A DNA stretch of 64,000 nt from contig NC_092561.1 of NCBI RefSeq assembly GCF_037975245.1, positions 7,420,001 through 7,484,000 on the forward strand, written 5' to 3'. Source of the DNA: Apostichopus japonicus (Eukaryota; Echinodermata; Holothuroidea; Aspidochirotida; Stichopodidae). Within the stretch, counting starts at the first letter, position 1. Each line of letters begins with the position of its first letter. This document shows, piece by piece, positions 1 to 23,248 of this stretch. The position numbers were made by a program, and so were the translations under genes. A model generated the notes under the pieces. The model was not told the origin of the DNA. It saw only the letters and a program-made list of their open reading frames with translations, and did no database searches.

Positions 1-41
1 TTTACACTAAATGTAGTCATCTTGCTTCTCATTTTCTTTAG

Positions 42-10317
<10,276 letters not shown>

Positions 10318-10351
10318 AATCATTAAATAACTTCTAGCTTGTGCCAAGGAT

Positions 10352-13188
10352 ATATATATTTTCAGTATATCTGGAGTTCCTTCTATCATGGACGATGAAG
10401 AATTAACGGAGAAATTGGAAGAATATGGATGTACCATAAAGGGATCATGTCATCGGAAGACATATCCAGAATACCCGATCATTAAATATGGTAAATGATA
10501 TGTTCGTCTGGAGCTCCCATCGTCAGTCCAAGCCTACCTTATGCCATTGTCATCAACAAAGTTCATATGAGACTGAAGCATAATGGACAGTCTAAAGTTT
10601 GCAATTTGTGTCTTGGTAATGACCATATCATGCGTAATTGTCCTAAATATTTATGCAAAATTTGCAACACACAATGACACACAGAATCCCATTGCCCAAT
10701 TTTTAGTAAGTCTACAGATTTTTTAAACATTATGCACTCGTACTGTTTTTACCCTACGATAACAAAACCTACTCGTTTTAGTAGTAATGTAGCTACTGTT
10801 ATTGATAACATTATAACGAATGCTAATTCCTCTCTTACTACAGGCATACTCATTACTGGTTTAAGTGATCATATGCCTATATTCCTAAAGGTTCTTGACA
10901 GGACAAACAAGACCAAAGATTCCTTTTCATATACGAAATTTTAACAGACTGAACATATCAGAATTATCGACGACATTGAGAAGCAAACATGGGATGAGGT
11001 GTTAACTAAAGTTGATGCTAATTCAGCTTACAACTCATATTTTATTTAACTTATAATAAGTGTTTTCCTATTCTATTAACTACTAAAGGAAATAGGCGCC
11101 AGAGAAAACATCCATGGATTACTAAGGGTATACTAAAATCTATTAAAAGAAAAAAACATCTCTACAGACTTTACTCCAAAGCTCCTACAAAGAGCAATAA
11201 AGAAAATTATGTTGCTTACCGAAACAAGTTAAACCACACAATAAGATTTTCTAAAATGCTAAGGCTCTTAAGAGAGACCGTAAGAAATCATCGTACCCAT
11301 CTGTTTTCAAAGACGGCGATCACGAAACCAGCGACGATCAAGAAATTGCAAACGGCTTTAACGATTTCTTCATTAACCTTGGACCCTCACTTGCCAGCAA
11401 AATCAATCATACTGCAAAATCAAACAACCCCATATATAGTAATAATAGTACGCGAAACTCTATTTTCACCTACCCTGTCAGGGAGGAGGAACTTTAACGT
11501 GTAGCGAATCATTGCTTAAAGCCAAAGAAAGCAGCTGGGTATGATGATTTCAAGCCAGATATTGTTATGCAGGTATTACCTTTCATTGTCACCCCTCTTA
11601 CTCATATCTGTAACATATCGTTCACCACTGGGGTATTCCCAGACAAGCTGAAGTTTGCTAAGGTCTTACACATTTTAAGAAAGGAGAATCCAATATCTAA
11701 GAGAACTACCGACCAATCTCTATTCTATCATGCTTTTCCAAAATTCTCGAACGTCTCATGTCGGACAGAATAATAAATTTTCTCGATGCTAATGACAATA
11801 TGGAGTCCGCCCTGGTCACTCAACTGAGCTTGCCCATGGCAGATGCCATTGATAAATTATACGATAGCCTTGATAAGAAGAAAACATGTATTGGTATATT
11901 CTTAGACCTATCAAAAGCATTTGATACCATTGACCACCGTATTCTCCTAATCAAGTTATCATTCTACGGTATTAGAGGACCAACCCTTAACTGGATGGAC
12001 AGCTACTTATCGAAACGTTTAGAGTATACTTCGTATAAGAACACCGTGTCTGACTATGCTGAAATCCGCTGTGGTGTTCAATATTAGGACCACTTCTTTT
12101 CATTATAGATATCAATGACATATGTCATATCTCTAATACTGCAAAAACTATTTTATTTGCTGATGACACTAGTATATTTTTCGAATCCAATAATTTGAAT
12201 ACTTTACATGACATAGTATTCACGGAGTTGAATCAATTTAACGACTGGTTTGCCACTAATAAGCTATCACTTAATCTTGATAAAACCAGCTACATTGTTT
12301 TCAATAAAAGTAAATCTTTCTCTTGGAAAAAAGACATTTTAATGGATGGTAAGCTTATCAAGCATGTACATAGTATTAAGTTTCTCGGATTATATATTGA
12401 TAGTAAACTTACTTGGTGTGAACATATATCAAATATTGCAAACACTGTGGTGAAAAATGTTGGTATCATTTCTAAGTTGAAACACTACTTTCCTCAGAAT
12501 ATTCTTAGAATGCTTTACCAAACATTAGTTTTCCCCCATTTTTCATATTGCTCTATAATCTGGTCTGGCACCCATAATGTTTATCTTCACCCTCTTGAAA
12601 TCATACAAAAGAAAGTCATTCGTCATATAACTCATTCTGAATATCGTGAACACACCAGCTCACTTTTCAAATTGCTCAACTTATTAAAATTTAGCGACAT
12701 TGTTAGGCTGAATGTAGCCACATTATTTTACAAGGCTTGGAATGACTTACTTCCTACAGCCAAATTTCATGACTTCTTTACTATTAACAGCGCCATATAT
12801 AGTCACCGCACTAGAAGTGCCGGTCAAGCACACCACAACTTATGTAATATAACATTCGGTACGTTACGTTTAAAGAATCGTGCTATGAGGACATGGAATT
12901 CTCTAAATGCTACTATAAAATCTAAACCATCTAGAGTAACATTTAGAAAAACGCTAAAAAAAGAAGTAATTTCTCAGTATTGATACATCGTTTATATTGT
13001 ATGTTACTAATTATTCCTTATTAGGACATTAGTTCTATTTTCATTTATGTAAATATGTATTTTTTTGCTTTCTTTCTTGGGAGTCCTTTACCTTGTTAAG
13101 CCTGAATTGGCTTTTTAGAGGACTTCCCTCCATATGTATATATTTATTATCTGTGGAAAATCAAATAAATCAAATCAAATCAAATGAA
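10352..13188 (+). mobile_element. Non-LTR retrotransposon (LINE), decayed, with zinc knuckles, endonuclease end and RT
   Basis: From the 5' side: ORF1 remnants including MDDEELTEKLEEYG and two CCHC zinc knuckles (CNLCLGNDHIMRNC, CKICNTQ-HTESHC) at 10590-10700. Next, the endonuclease C-terminus (TKPTRFSS, SDHMPIF) at 10732-10944. Then the RT with FLDLSKAFDTIDH near 11905 and FADD near 12156. The 3' domain (LGLYIDSKLTW, HFSYCSIIW) is open to 12983. The 3' end is (CAAAT)n at 13160-13188, as in CR1/jockey-group elements. Most of the endonuclease is deleted and the frame is broken several times. It lies between genes 1 and 2 and replaces the (TA)n spacer seen after gene 6. Confidence 0.85.
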
Positions 13189-13287
13189 ATCACAGGCAGA
13201 TATCAAACCACAGTTATTATGAAGTATGGCTAAACTGAGTAAAACGATGTGACTGTTCCGTTTGTGTCAGAAGAGGTTTCGAAGTAT

Positions 13288-13405
13288 TTCCTGTTTCTGT
13301 TTCACCCAGGTCATTATTTAAGCCGCTGTCTTTGAACAATAAAGTATATAAGTTGTGAAGGTGTTGGTGGTGCACGTTGGATGTAAAGAAGTAGTGAGTA
13401 GTAGC
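13288..13405 (+). promoter_or_regulatory. Promoter of gene 2
   Basis: TATA box TATATAAG at 13345-13352, 61 bp before the ATG; a second AT motif (TATTTAAG) lies about 30 bp further upstream. Upstream, TTCCTGTTTCTGTTTC (13288-13303) reads GAAACAGAAACAGGAA on the other strand, matching the ISRE core GAAANNGAAA and the Ets/IRF composite GAAANNGGAA. Motif matches are direct; factor binding is inferred. Confidence 0.6.
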
Positions 13406-16400
13406 ATGAGGCTATGGGCAACCCAAACATTGTTACAGTGGAGTTTGATTATTGCAACATTGCTGAGCCAAACGATGCGACGAACTGTGGCTACCCAAGG
13501 TAGGTACAGATTACTGAATATGTCCACAGCGTTATAAGACGCCGTGCAGCTATATATATATAGCATCGTCGGAGTAGCCTACCGTGACATAACCTTGGAC
13601 TATAGTAAAACTTGCCCTCGCTGTATGTGCGATTTCATAGATACGCTTTATCGATAGATGACATTTATCATTCAATCAATCAATCCATTGATCATTCAAT
13701 AAAGGCTCCGAAATACAAACTACTGCTGATACTCGTTCTAAAGCATGTAGGCTTCTTCTTCCTTGTATGTTTTCATTGTAAATGTTCTTTATAAATTCTG
13801 GCAGTGTATTCTATATTTCTTGTAGCATAGATAGTTAAATAGAGACTTTAGACTTATGGTCTTCTCAATATCATTGTTCTTGTTCTTGTTCTTATTCTTA
13901 CTATTAGTGTTAGTAATATTAATAATTGTATAATTAATATTTGAGGCGGACGGGAGATGGGGAGGGGTGGGGGGGGGTAAACTTTGGCTAATTCTCTGCA
14001 ACAATATTAATTGTCAAGTTAAGCCTAATATGATCAAATTTCACCGCATCCTGTAAAGACGAGTGATAGAGAAGACACTTTCCATTAAACCCGAAAGATT
14101 TGAAATATTTTGATACTAATAGGTTTCGTTAATTCCCTTCCTCTTTCCTGCATTGGTTTATATGTAACTCCATAATAGATGAAGCAGGGAATCCGAAAGT
14201 TCATAAGTGTCATTGATATATTTAACATTAACTAAAACAAACATTTTTCTGCACCCTTGGAGGATGTCATCCGAAAGCACGGTCTTTCATGCACTATTTA
14301 CGCTGACGACACGCAATTATTCATCGGATTGAACTCACAAAACTGTCAGCTGACAGTAGCAAAAGTGGAAAATTGCATCAAGGACATGAAATTCTGGATG
14401 GCGAACAATTTCCTGGTCCTAAATGATGACAAAACAGAATTAATTCATCCTTCATCTCGATTTGCAAGATCTCTTCAAACATCTTCTGTTGTTGCTGGTG
14501 ACTCAACAGTTGCGTCTGTGCCGTATGTTCGTGATCTGGGTGTTATATTTGATTGTCACTTAACAATGTCTCGACATATCAACAATATCTGCCGCGGAGC
14601 TACCGTGGCCTTGAGTAAAATTGGCAAACTCCGAAAGTATCTCGACCAAGCCACCACCGAAAAGCTAGTGCGAGCCATTGTTATCAGCAGGCTCGACAAC
14701 TGTAAATGCCTTCTGTATGGCCTCCCACAGAAAGACATCTCTAAGCTACAACAAATACAGAACATTAGGAGTGTTAGCTCAGTGGTTAACGCCGGTGCCT
14801 TTCAATCATAAGGTCCCCGGTTCGAGTCACTCCAAGATTAATGTGTATGTGGTCTAGTTACAGAGTTGTTGACAATTGACAATTCATAATCATGGACGTT
14901 AAATATGAATGTAAGAGACTGACTTCGGTCAGCTTGCAGCTTTGATAAGCCAATGAGGCTTCTTCGCGAGTCGACCACATCTCTCCAATTCTTCGTGATC
15001 ACCTCCACTGATGGTTACCTATTAAGCAAAGAATCACTTTCAGGATATTCCTACTCACCTACAAATCTCTGTATGACACTGCACCTACATACACCTGCGA
15101 TATGTTGACCCCGTCAATTTCAGCCCTGGGGACTTCGAGCTGGAAACTTCAGACCTACGAACAATCTTGTTCCAGTTCGCGCACGCACATATACATATGG
15201 GGCCCGCTCGTTTGCCGTCGCCGCCCGGTGCTATGGAACGCTACACCAGTCAATATCCGCGAATCTATGTTCATAAACCATTTCAAGTAACAACTGAAAA
15301 CATTACTCTTCAAAGTGGTCTATGAATGTCACGATTTTGTCAATTAATTTGTCTTTCGACTATCATCTTTCATCTATGTGATAAAGATCACTTGCATCAA
15401 CAACTATCCCCTCCTAATCCCACCCTCCAGCCAAGAGACACACACCGACCATCATCAATGATCTATGTGACAGAGATCACTGTCATCAACAACTACCCCT
15501 CCCCCACCACCCCTCCGCATCCCACCCTCCAGCCAAGAGACTCACACCCGACCATCATCATTGATCTATGTGATAGAGATCACTGTCTTCAACAACTACC
15601 CCCTCCCCCTACTCATCCCACCCTCCAGCCAAGAGACGCACACCCTATAGAGATCACTGAGTTGATCACCTCCTCCCAAACAGCAATATGAAAAAATAAT
15701 ATTAAATCGTATTTTCTTTGGGAATTATCACAGGTTTAATGTGACAATACGGGCTAAAATGTGTTTTAATTTATTTTATTATTCTTTAAGTTCTGTTATA
15801 CAATTTTCTCTTTCTGTATTGGAGATGCTGACTATAAAATATTGAAGCTGTTTATATGTCGTAATTGATGGCATTGGTTTCAGTGTTGACAGTGTTCATA
15901 CAATTCATACCATGAAGACTTTTCTATTAAAGCTGTTTGTATATGAGTTGGTCATCAACTATGGTCTTTGTCATGTTAGCTGGAGAAGATGGTTGGGTTT
16001 GTGTCTTACTTAACTATAACTCGATTTTCCGTATGCCTTTTCAAGTAAATATAGAGTGGAGGGAGGTGGGGTGGTGAGGGTGGTGGTTGATGGTGGTGGT
16101 GGGGGTTGTTGGGCATAATTTACTTTCAGGTGCTATCTGGGTATTGCATTATCCATAATGACAATGATTAAAAGAAGAAAAGATGCAAGACTGCAGCCAG
16201 ATGAATGTTGGATTAGAGTTCCTTTTCGAAAATTGCAAGGATGACTTTTAAAAGAACATTAGTCTTGATATGGTTTACTGCAAGACAAAATAAAAGCAGT
16301 TTGAGTGCCATTCATGTTCCTACAGCTATTCCAGTCTTCCGAGATATTCACTTGTTCTTTTAATATCAAATTAAACATTAACAGAACATGATTTGGATGA

Positions 16401-16902
16401 TATTCAACAACTGTCCATTTATTCCTGTAAAATTTGTATTACATTGTGACATGTCACTTGAGGACATTAAAGTCTTAAAGCTCCATTATGCAGTTAATAT
16501 CGATGGTCTATAAAGCTCTTACTATCAGTACTATTTTGTAGTACACAATCAAACCATCACGATGAACTACTATATTTGCCAAAATTTGGGTATATTCGGA
16601 GAGATGCATAAAAAAATCAAACCAAAACAAAGGTGTCCCCGTTCTTCGTTATTGTGTTGGTAAAGTTTAAAAAAAATAGTCTGACCCATGTTTTCTTTCC
16701 TTCTTCAACTTTTATTCCAGGTTCTTGTGATGGTCGTTGTTTCCTTGGCTATGATAAACGTCTCACCTGTCAATGCAATTACCAGTGTATTGAATTAAAC
16801 GACTGCTGCGGAGATATTCAACACTGTAGTAAGTGTTCCATACAGTTTAGAAATGTATGTGATGTTTTGAAGTACCGGTACTATGATATTAATTGTATTT
16901 TG

Positions 16903-16935
<33 letters not shown>

Positions 16936-19900
16936 ATATGTTTCTAGATGCCCTCGTTGACAGTTTGACAGCCAATTTATACGCATTCACACACCAAGCC
17001 AGTGGAATCATTGTGGTTGAGTGGTACGGACTTCGGTCTGTGATACAAAGGTTCGTGGTTCGATTCCTACCTTCGCATGATGAGCCCCAAAGGATGAAAA
17101 CGGTCGTGAAGTGGCATTTTCTGGTGTGTTGATCTCTGTCATTCCACTCATGAACCGATTGTTTTTACGACATTAACATTAATTGGGCGCTCAATGACAA
17201 TTTGTAACGCGAAGGATCTGCCTTAAAAGGCTTTGGTTCAATCAGTCCGCCGAAGTAAGCAGCATTAGTGCATTAGTCCTATTTCACCTATCAACAATGA
17301 CAATCAATAAATGCTTAGACCTGTATTGGTGACATATTTTGCCTTACTCAAGAGATCAACTAACTATAGCTATATACATCTTTTACTCTCTTTTTCGTTT
17401 CTTTTTTTTTTATAATTCGAATTCATAAGGTTATGTTTTATTTCAAAGTGTTCAGTTTGAATATCTTCCTGTAGATAACCTAGCATCGTGTGCCACGAGA
17501 TGTGATGCTAATTACAATCCATTCGATGACTGCCACTGTGACAACCGCTGTGAAAGAAATGGGAACTGTTGCTTTGATTACCCTGAGCACTGCAGTAAGT
17601 CACTATAAAAGGAGGCACAAAACCCAAATATCATCATTGGTCTATGTGATGGAGATGACTGTCATGAATACCCCCCCCCCTCCTCATCCCATCCTCCAGC
17701 CAGGAAACCAAAATATGATCATTAATCTACGTGATAGAGAAGACTGCCATGAACACTTCCCACTCCCCCTCCTTATCCCACCCTCCAGCCAGGAAAGCAA
17801 AATTTAATAATTAATCTACGTGATAATGATGACTGTCATGAACAACTACCCCCCTCCCCCTATTCATCCCTGAAGAAGAGCTGATTATTCACTTATATTG
17901 GATATAAACATCATTGCTCAGTATCTATTGTTGATTGAAGTGCTAATGAGTTGTGTAGCCAATCTTACATATTATTGTTACTTCGCACAATTTTACTAAG
18001 ATTCATGACGGCTTAAATTGTTGGAGGTTTGACATGTGTGCAGAAAGGGCTGAGAAACTTTTGTCTTGAAAGATAGTGAGAGACTTTAATTGCTAAATCA
18101 AGTGTAAAGTGCAAGTTGTCGAGTGCCACATTTCCTAGAACATTTTTATGTGTGTGCGTGTGTGTGCGTGCGTGTATGTGTGCCTATAGAGGCCATTTGT
18201 CTTCTAAACCAGCCTCCTCCCCTCGTCGTTGTTACTTCTATAGATCTATATAAAAATGCTTTTTACTTGAAATGATGGTAATACTTATTTATCACAATAA
18301 ATATGTTTCATTTCATTGGCTGGTTCATGTAAGATTTCGACCTCATTACAAACTAGTGTACTGTATCCTTTGCTTGTCAGAACCTCCAACCAGTAGTACT
18401 GAAGTACCAACTTTGACCACTGAAGCGAATGGAGGTAAGTAGTTCTTGTGCTAGTTTGATAAAGGTGTTTACTCTTTAAAGGTGTTTGCCTTTGCTTGTT
18501 AGAACCTCCAACCAGTAGTACTGAAGTACCAACTTTGACCACTGAAGCGAATGGAGGTAAGTAGTTCTTGTGCTAGTTTGATAAAGGTGTTTGCTTAGTG
18601 AATGCCGCTGACATTACATAACCTGTCCCAGAGACAATCCCTCCAGTCTGCTGCAGTTTTATACTTCGCCCAATTACAAGTTACCTCACAGGTAACTTGT
18701 TTAACCCCTGGTTGGAGAGAGGCAATTGAGATCAAGCATCTTGCCCAAGGACACAACGTAATGAACTTGGGCAGGAATCGAACCAGCAATCCTTGGATCA
18801 CAAGTCCGACGCCTTAGCCAATTGGCAACCACGCTAGGTAAACGCAGGTGTCATCTCATATCTCTATATGATATTGACCCAAGTGGAGATGTAGTGTTTC
18901 TATTGAATTTGACAATAAAGTTCCTTACGATGCATTCACTTGACTAAAAGTGTCAGTCATTGAGTTAACTTGAACTGGTTGTATACTTTCTACGGCTGAT
19001 AAAGAACACCTTCTGAGATTGTGTTTGTGTGTGGGTATGTGTGTGTATGTGCTTCTGAAGAGGACATTTGACTCTTATTTATCACAATAAATATGTTTCA
19101 TGTCATTGGCTGGGTTATGTAAGATTTCGATCTCATTACAAACTAGTTTATTGTTTACTTTTATTGTCAGATCCTTCAACCAGTACTACTGCAGTAACAA
19201 ATTTGACCACTGAAGCGTATGGAGGTAAGTAGTTCTTGTGCTAGTTTGATAAAGCTGTTTTCTTAGTGAATGCCGCTGACGTTAAATGCTGTCTATGTTG
19301 GCAGACATTTGACATAATCTTTTGATTCTATGTTGGCAGATTTTTGAGGAGTTTAAAGGAGAAAGAGAAAGAGAGAGAGAGAGGTGGAGAGAGGGTAGGA
19401 GGTCACAGAATGAAGATTTAATTGATCAGATCAAGATACCGTCTACTTTTTCGGCTCAATGGAATCTTAACTAGAAAGTAATTGATAACTGGATAAGAAA
19501 TTTTGAACATTTTCACCGTCCAAGCAAATGTTGCCTCATACTTTGAAACACATTCAAAAAGTAAAATTTGTTAACAATTTTCTAATTATTTGAAATGATC
19601 ATGACCTTTGACCCCTACGGTTGCCTTATATTTTCAGATTCAGGACTTATAGTCGTTGTCATCCTTGTAATATGTTTGGTAATCACATCAGCGATCGCGG
19701 CTGCAGTGTTCATCTTAGTAAGAAAGAGAAGGACGTAAGTATGACGAGTATATGACTATATATGTATATATATGTACATACATTCAAAGTTAATATCTGA
19801 TCATTCATATATAGTTGAAAGAAAGTTGAACCAAGTTTTTCTAAAGTTTGATGTGGTTTAAGTGTCTACCAGATAAGGCATTGTATTTTTAATCAACGGA

Positions 19901-20310
19901 TAGGCGGTGGGTGTAGGAATGAGTTGATTGGGTTCCCTGCATTCACCATTGCCTATGCTTTTGAAAATAAGATGCAATGCTGAACATGTATCACGTCAAT
20001 TTGGTACCGCGGTGTTTAAGAAATTGCTCGTCCATACATATAAGTACCCTTTTGGCGTTCTATGTCACTTTGGTAACAAGATATCTATTTGTTTTTCGTT
20101 AGAAATCCAACGACGACTGAAAACGGAAGTAACGCACATGGTAGTGGCCCTACTAATGTCATATCCGGCACGGGGCAGGAGGAACAGGGCAGTGTTTACT
20201 ACTCTTCAGTAAAAGAAAGTGAATATGCAAATCAAGAAGAAGGATTTGATAGTAACTTTGCATATCAGATTTACGAAAAACAAATATTTCAAGATATTGT
20301 CACGACATAA
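13406..20310 (+). CDS. SMB-receptor gene 2 (complete; linker exon absent)
   Basis: Exons: 13406-13499 (ATG, signal peptide), 16721-16828 (SMB1), 17475-17594 (SMB2), stalk 18381-18434, 18503-18556 and 19171-19224, TM 19638-19734, tail 20103-20310 (TAA). The sum is 789 nt, 262 aa, in frame throughout. Approximate layout: signal peptide 1-31 (MRLW, hydrophobic core LLQWSLIIATLL), SMB1 32-67, SMB2 68-107, stalk 108-161, TM 162-193, tail 194-262. SMB1 is the most canonical of the array (CDGRC, CQCN, DCCGD) with exactly eight Cys. The first two stalk exons encode the same peptide and come from a local duplication. The tail is type A with VYYSSV (ITIM-like) and EYANQ (Grb2-like). The linker exon found in genes 1, 3, 5 and 6 is missing because a LINE fragment occupies its place; since that exon is phase 1-1, exon 1 can join SMB1 directly. 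The start is chosen by its fixed 61-bp distance from the TATA box and by homology with the other copies. Confidence 0.85.
14249..15330 (+). mobile_element. CR1/L2-like LINE fragment in intron 1 of gene 2
   Basis: RT C-terminal half: EDVIRKHGLSCTIYADDTQL, NFLVLNDDKTELI, VRDLGVIFD, KLRKYLDQATTEKLVRAI, LDNCKCLLYGLPQKDISKL, later VLWNATPVNIRESMF. It is 5'-truncated just before the YADD motif. A SINE has entered it at about 14767. It occupies the place where the other genes have the linker exon. A sister copy at the same position is in gene 7. Confidence 0.85.
14767..14975 (+). mobile_element. tRNA-derived SINE nested in the LINE of gene 2
   Basis: Head 14768-14833 resembles a tRNA: GGAGTG pairs with CACTCC, box A-like TTAGCTCAGTGG, box B GGTTCGAGTC. 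The sister LINE in gene 7 has ordinary LINE sequence here, so this is an insertion with loss of about 35 bp of target. Confidence 0.7.
15360..15655. repeat. Minisatellite (95-bp family), intron 1 of gene 2
   Basis: About three units directly after the LINE fragment. Confidence 0.75.
17011..17125 (+). mobile_element. tRNA-like SINE in SMB1-SMB2 intron, gene 2
   Basis: Orthologous in position to the one at 2009; box B GGTTCGATTCC retained. Confidence 0.55.
17612..17870. repeat. Related minisatellite, SMB2-stalk intron, gene 2
   Basis: About three units of the SMB2-intron variant. Confidence 0.7.
18371..18566 (+). repeat. Short tandem duplication of a stalk exon in gene 2
   Basis: A 122-bp step duplicates the exon with its 3' splice site and donor (18381-18434 and 18503-18556, same 54 bases), leaving an intron of only 68 bp between them. 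Confidence 0.85.
18617..18839 (-). mobile_element. tRNA-derived SINE (short form), gene 2
   Basis: Same short form and position (after a stalk exon) as in gene 1; box B GGTTCGATTCC on the minus strand. Confidence 0.6.
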
Positions 20311-20378
20311 CATCATGAAATAATTTCTAGCTTGTGCCAAGGATTTGAAAATTAAGAATATATATAAATATATTTATA

Positions 20379-20418
<40 letters not shown>

Positions 20419-20702
20419 GGATAGAATTTTACATACAATAGAATGTATAATATTATGTAAAACTGCAATTTTTTGGGGTCCAGTGCGGCGCATTAGCATA
20501 AGGGAATATGCAACACATATTCCCACGCGCACGTGTTCAGGTGGTCTGACGTCACTAGTAGGTCACAACCTATTACATTTCAGGACATTGTCCAATCGGT
20601 GTAAGTAAGTGTTAACTAATCCCTCATTTGTTCCATTAAGTAATTATTCAACTAATACGTAGTAATATGTACATCAACATCACGTGACTATACTCTCCTG
20701 AC

Positions 20703-21047
20703 CAGTGGCGTAGGAAGGTACTTTTGTGTGGGGGGCTGAAGACTGATGGCCGGCCTGGGGGAGGGGTCTAAGGGGAGGGGAGGCAATTTTTTGCATTTCC
20801 AGGTGGCCTCAGATGCAATTTGGTGCAATATAGCACACTTCAACACCCACTCCAATTTGTAGACTTAATTTTGTATTTTCACCTGGCCTTAGATGCAATT
20901 TGGTGCTCCAAATGAGATTTTTCTTCTCATTTGAAAATGAGAAAGGGGTTTTCTGACTTGCGAACCGGGGGGCGGAATGATACTTCCGCCCCTCCACATT
21001 TTTCACTGGGGGCTGGCGCCCCCCACCCCCCGGTTCCTACGCCCTTG
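20703..21047. mobile_element. hAT-type MITE A, spacer after gene 2
   Basis: Ends CAGTGGCGTAGGAA and TTCCTACGCCCTTG, flanked by the 8-bp duplication CTCCTGAC (20695-20702, 21048-21055). No coding capacity. Confidence 0.8.
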
Positions 21048-21601
21048 CTCCTGACCAATGTGATCTTACCTGTACTCTATTAGTTAAATTGAAAACTCAG
21101 TCTTACTGGCAAAGTTTTTCACGTTTTTCGTATCGACGTAATGGTACTGAAATTGCTGCATTGCATGGGAATTTATGAACATTTTTAATATAACGACAAA
21201 AGAATCCTTTTACCAGGATCCCATTTTGGTTTCGGAGCACCCTAATGGGTTGATTGTCAAGTCTTACACGATGTTAGATTTGTTATTTGATGTATATAAG
21301 GAAGTAAGGTACATTGAGTCAAATTTGCAGCGAATATTTCCATTTCATTACCTTTCTACTCAGTTTACTTTCCTAACGTTCAAACCACGAAAATATACAA
21401 GTTCTTCGAAATTTAAAGAATGCCTTCCGCGTTTATTTTTTCACTTTCAGTACTTTTCGAGTAAATCATTGAAATAATAGTCTGGAATATATCGTATCAT
21501 TTTTTTGTGTGCTAGAAATTTAACGCAAGGAAGAACTGAGTATAGAGACAATTAGTATGGTAATTATACCAATGACGTCATATTCGGCAGAGGACCGAAG
21601 C

Positions 21602-22002
21602 CAGAGGCGGAGCGTCCATACAGTCAGAGGGGAGGATGCCCCCTCCCCCCCCCCTGACGGACTCAAATGGACTGCTGGCGCACTTTTCAGCTTTTTACCA
21701 CTTTTTACTTATTCGCGATTATTGACTTTCTTATTGCGCTCTCAAATACGTATTGACATTTGTCACAATTTGTTGGTGTAATTTTCTAACAAAATAGCGA
21801 TGACACCTATTTATTCTTCGTTTATCTGCAAATTAGCAAGGCCCGGAAAGGGTCATTTCCGGCGATCAAGGAAGTATCTTTACTCAAAAAATTTATGTAC
21901 GCTCCGCGCCAACCTGTGGTGGCGCTCCGCTTAGATAGTGTCGCAAGTGCCCCTACGGACCATTCTCTCCCCCTGACCAATACCCCTATAGCTCCGCCAC
22001 TG
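21602..22002. mobile_element. hAT-type MITE B, spacer after gene 2
   Basis: Ends CAGAGGCGGAGC and GCTCCGCCACTG, with 8-bp target duplication ACCGAAGC on both sides (21594-21601, 22003-22010). Confidence 0.8.
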
Positions 22003-22149
22003 ACCGAAGCTGCATGATGTTATTCTCGTGTTGTACAATACAAACGTTATGTTTTAGAGTTAAAGAAAAGGGGCATCAAATCGCATATGAGTAAAATGCT
22101 AATTTAAAATATTATATTGATGAAATACCATTTCGCTAAAGAGGAACAT

Positions 22150-22620
22150 ATTATGACATGACTTGACATCACGTTACATCTCATCATGTCATATCACATC
22201 GTTTCACGCTACATCACATCACATCAAATCTCATCACAAATCAAATCACATATCACATCACACCTAATCCCGTTACATCACATCACATGATATCACGCCA
22301 CATCACATCACATACCACAATACCACACATTACATCACAAATTACATCACACCTAATCCCATAAATCACATCACATGATATCACGCAGCATCACATTACA
22401 CAACATCACATCAAATCTTATCACATCATATATCACATCACACCTAATCACGTTACATCACATCACACAATATCACACATTACATCACAAATTACATCAC
22501 ACCTAATCCCATACATCACATCCCATGATATCACGCAGCATCACATTACACAACATCACATCACATCTTATCACATCATATATCACATAAGGTTACATCA
22601 CACGACACCACACCCATCGT
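22150..22620. repeat. CATCA-type satellite, spacer after gene 2
   Basis: Tandem degenerate CATCACA/CATCACAC units with a longer higher-order unit (CACCTAATC, TGATATCACGC, ATTACATCACAAATTACATC). Confidence 0.8.
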
Positions 22621-22672
22621 ATCATATCAAAGGAAACGATGTTAATATTTCAATCGACCGTAATACTGGTAT

Positions 22673-22976
22673 CGCACCCGATACTCAAAGCTAGTACAGT
22701 AACTACTGTTCATGTTCCACAACCGTGCATCAGTAACTACTGCGCTGTGTTCGCAACACGGTAACATGTGTTAAAGTTGGCGCAGTAATTACTGGAAAGC
22801 TGTTACACGTTGAAATACGAGTCCGACAGGTGAAAATTTGCAGTAAATTAAAAAAAAATATATATATATATATATTTTTCAAATTTTTTTATATTTAAAA
22901 TTCAATTTTTTTTCAATTAAATTATTATTTTTTTTTTAATTTGCAGTAAGTAAAAACTTGCAGTAATTATTGTGCC
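22673..22976. mobile_element. Truncated foldback element, spacer after gene 2
   Basis: Left arm and AT-rich centre match 51063-51300; the right arm is lost at GTGCCACCTG, where a (TA)n tract begins. Confidence 0.55.
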
Positions 22977-22978
22977 AC

Positions 22979-22980
<2 letters not shown>

Positions 22981-23057
<77 letters not shown>
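22981..23057. repeat. (TA)n microsatellite upstream of gene 3
   Basis: TA run ending ACATGTGGGGGTG, a boundary repeated upstream of genes 4, 5 and 6. Confidence 0.95.
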
Positions 23058-23060
<3 letters not shown>

Positions 23061-23248
23061 GTGGGGGTGTTTTTGAAAGTCAAAAACGGTAATTGAGCAA
23101 TTAATATGCGATAATAGAGTCAAGCCATTCTCATTATTTTATAATCACATGCAGATATCAAACCACAGTTATTATTATGAAGTATGGCTAAAACTGAGTG
23201 AAAGGGTATGACTGTGCCGTTTGTTTGTGTCAGAAGAAGTTTCGAAGT

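Larger units (their letters stand above)
20311..23200. other. Spacer between genes 2 and 3
   Basis: Holds a (TA)n tract, MITE A, unique sequence 21056-21593, MITE B, CATCA satellite, truncated foldback element and (TA)n. I see no gene. No canonical AATAAA lies just after the TAA. Confidence 0.7.

Noticed and set aside
13680-13705. AATAAA in CAATCAATAAAGGCTC in intron 1 of several genes as a poly(A) signal
   Set aside because: It lies in the first intron and is part of a conserved intronic block. Without transcript data premature polyadenylation cannot be supported.
21175-21477. 100-aa ORF MNIFNITTKESFYQ repeated after genes 3 and 5
   Set aside because: The copy after gene 3 has an in-frame TAG near 32606 and the one after gene 5 ends early. 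The pattern is that of spacer sequence.
22150-22620. Regular repeats suggesting a CRISPR-like array
   Set aside because: Degenerate short-period satellite in animal DNA, without constant repeats and unique spacers.
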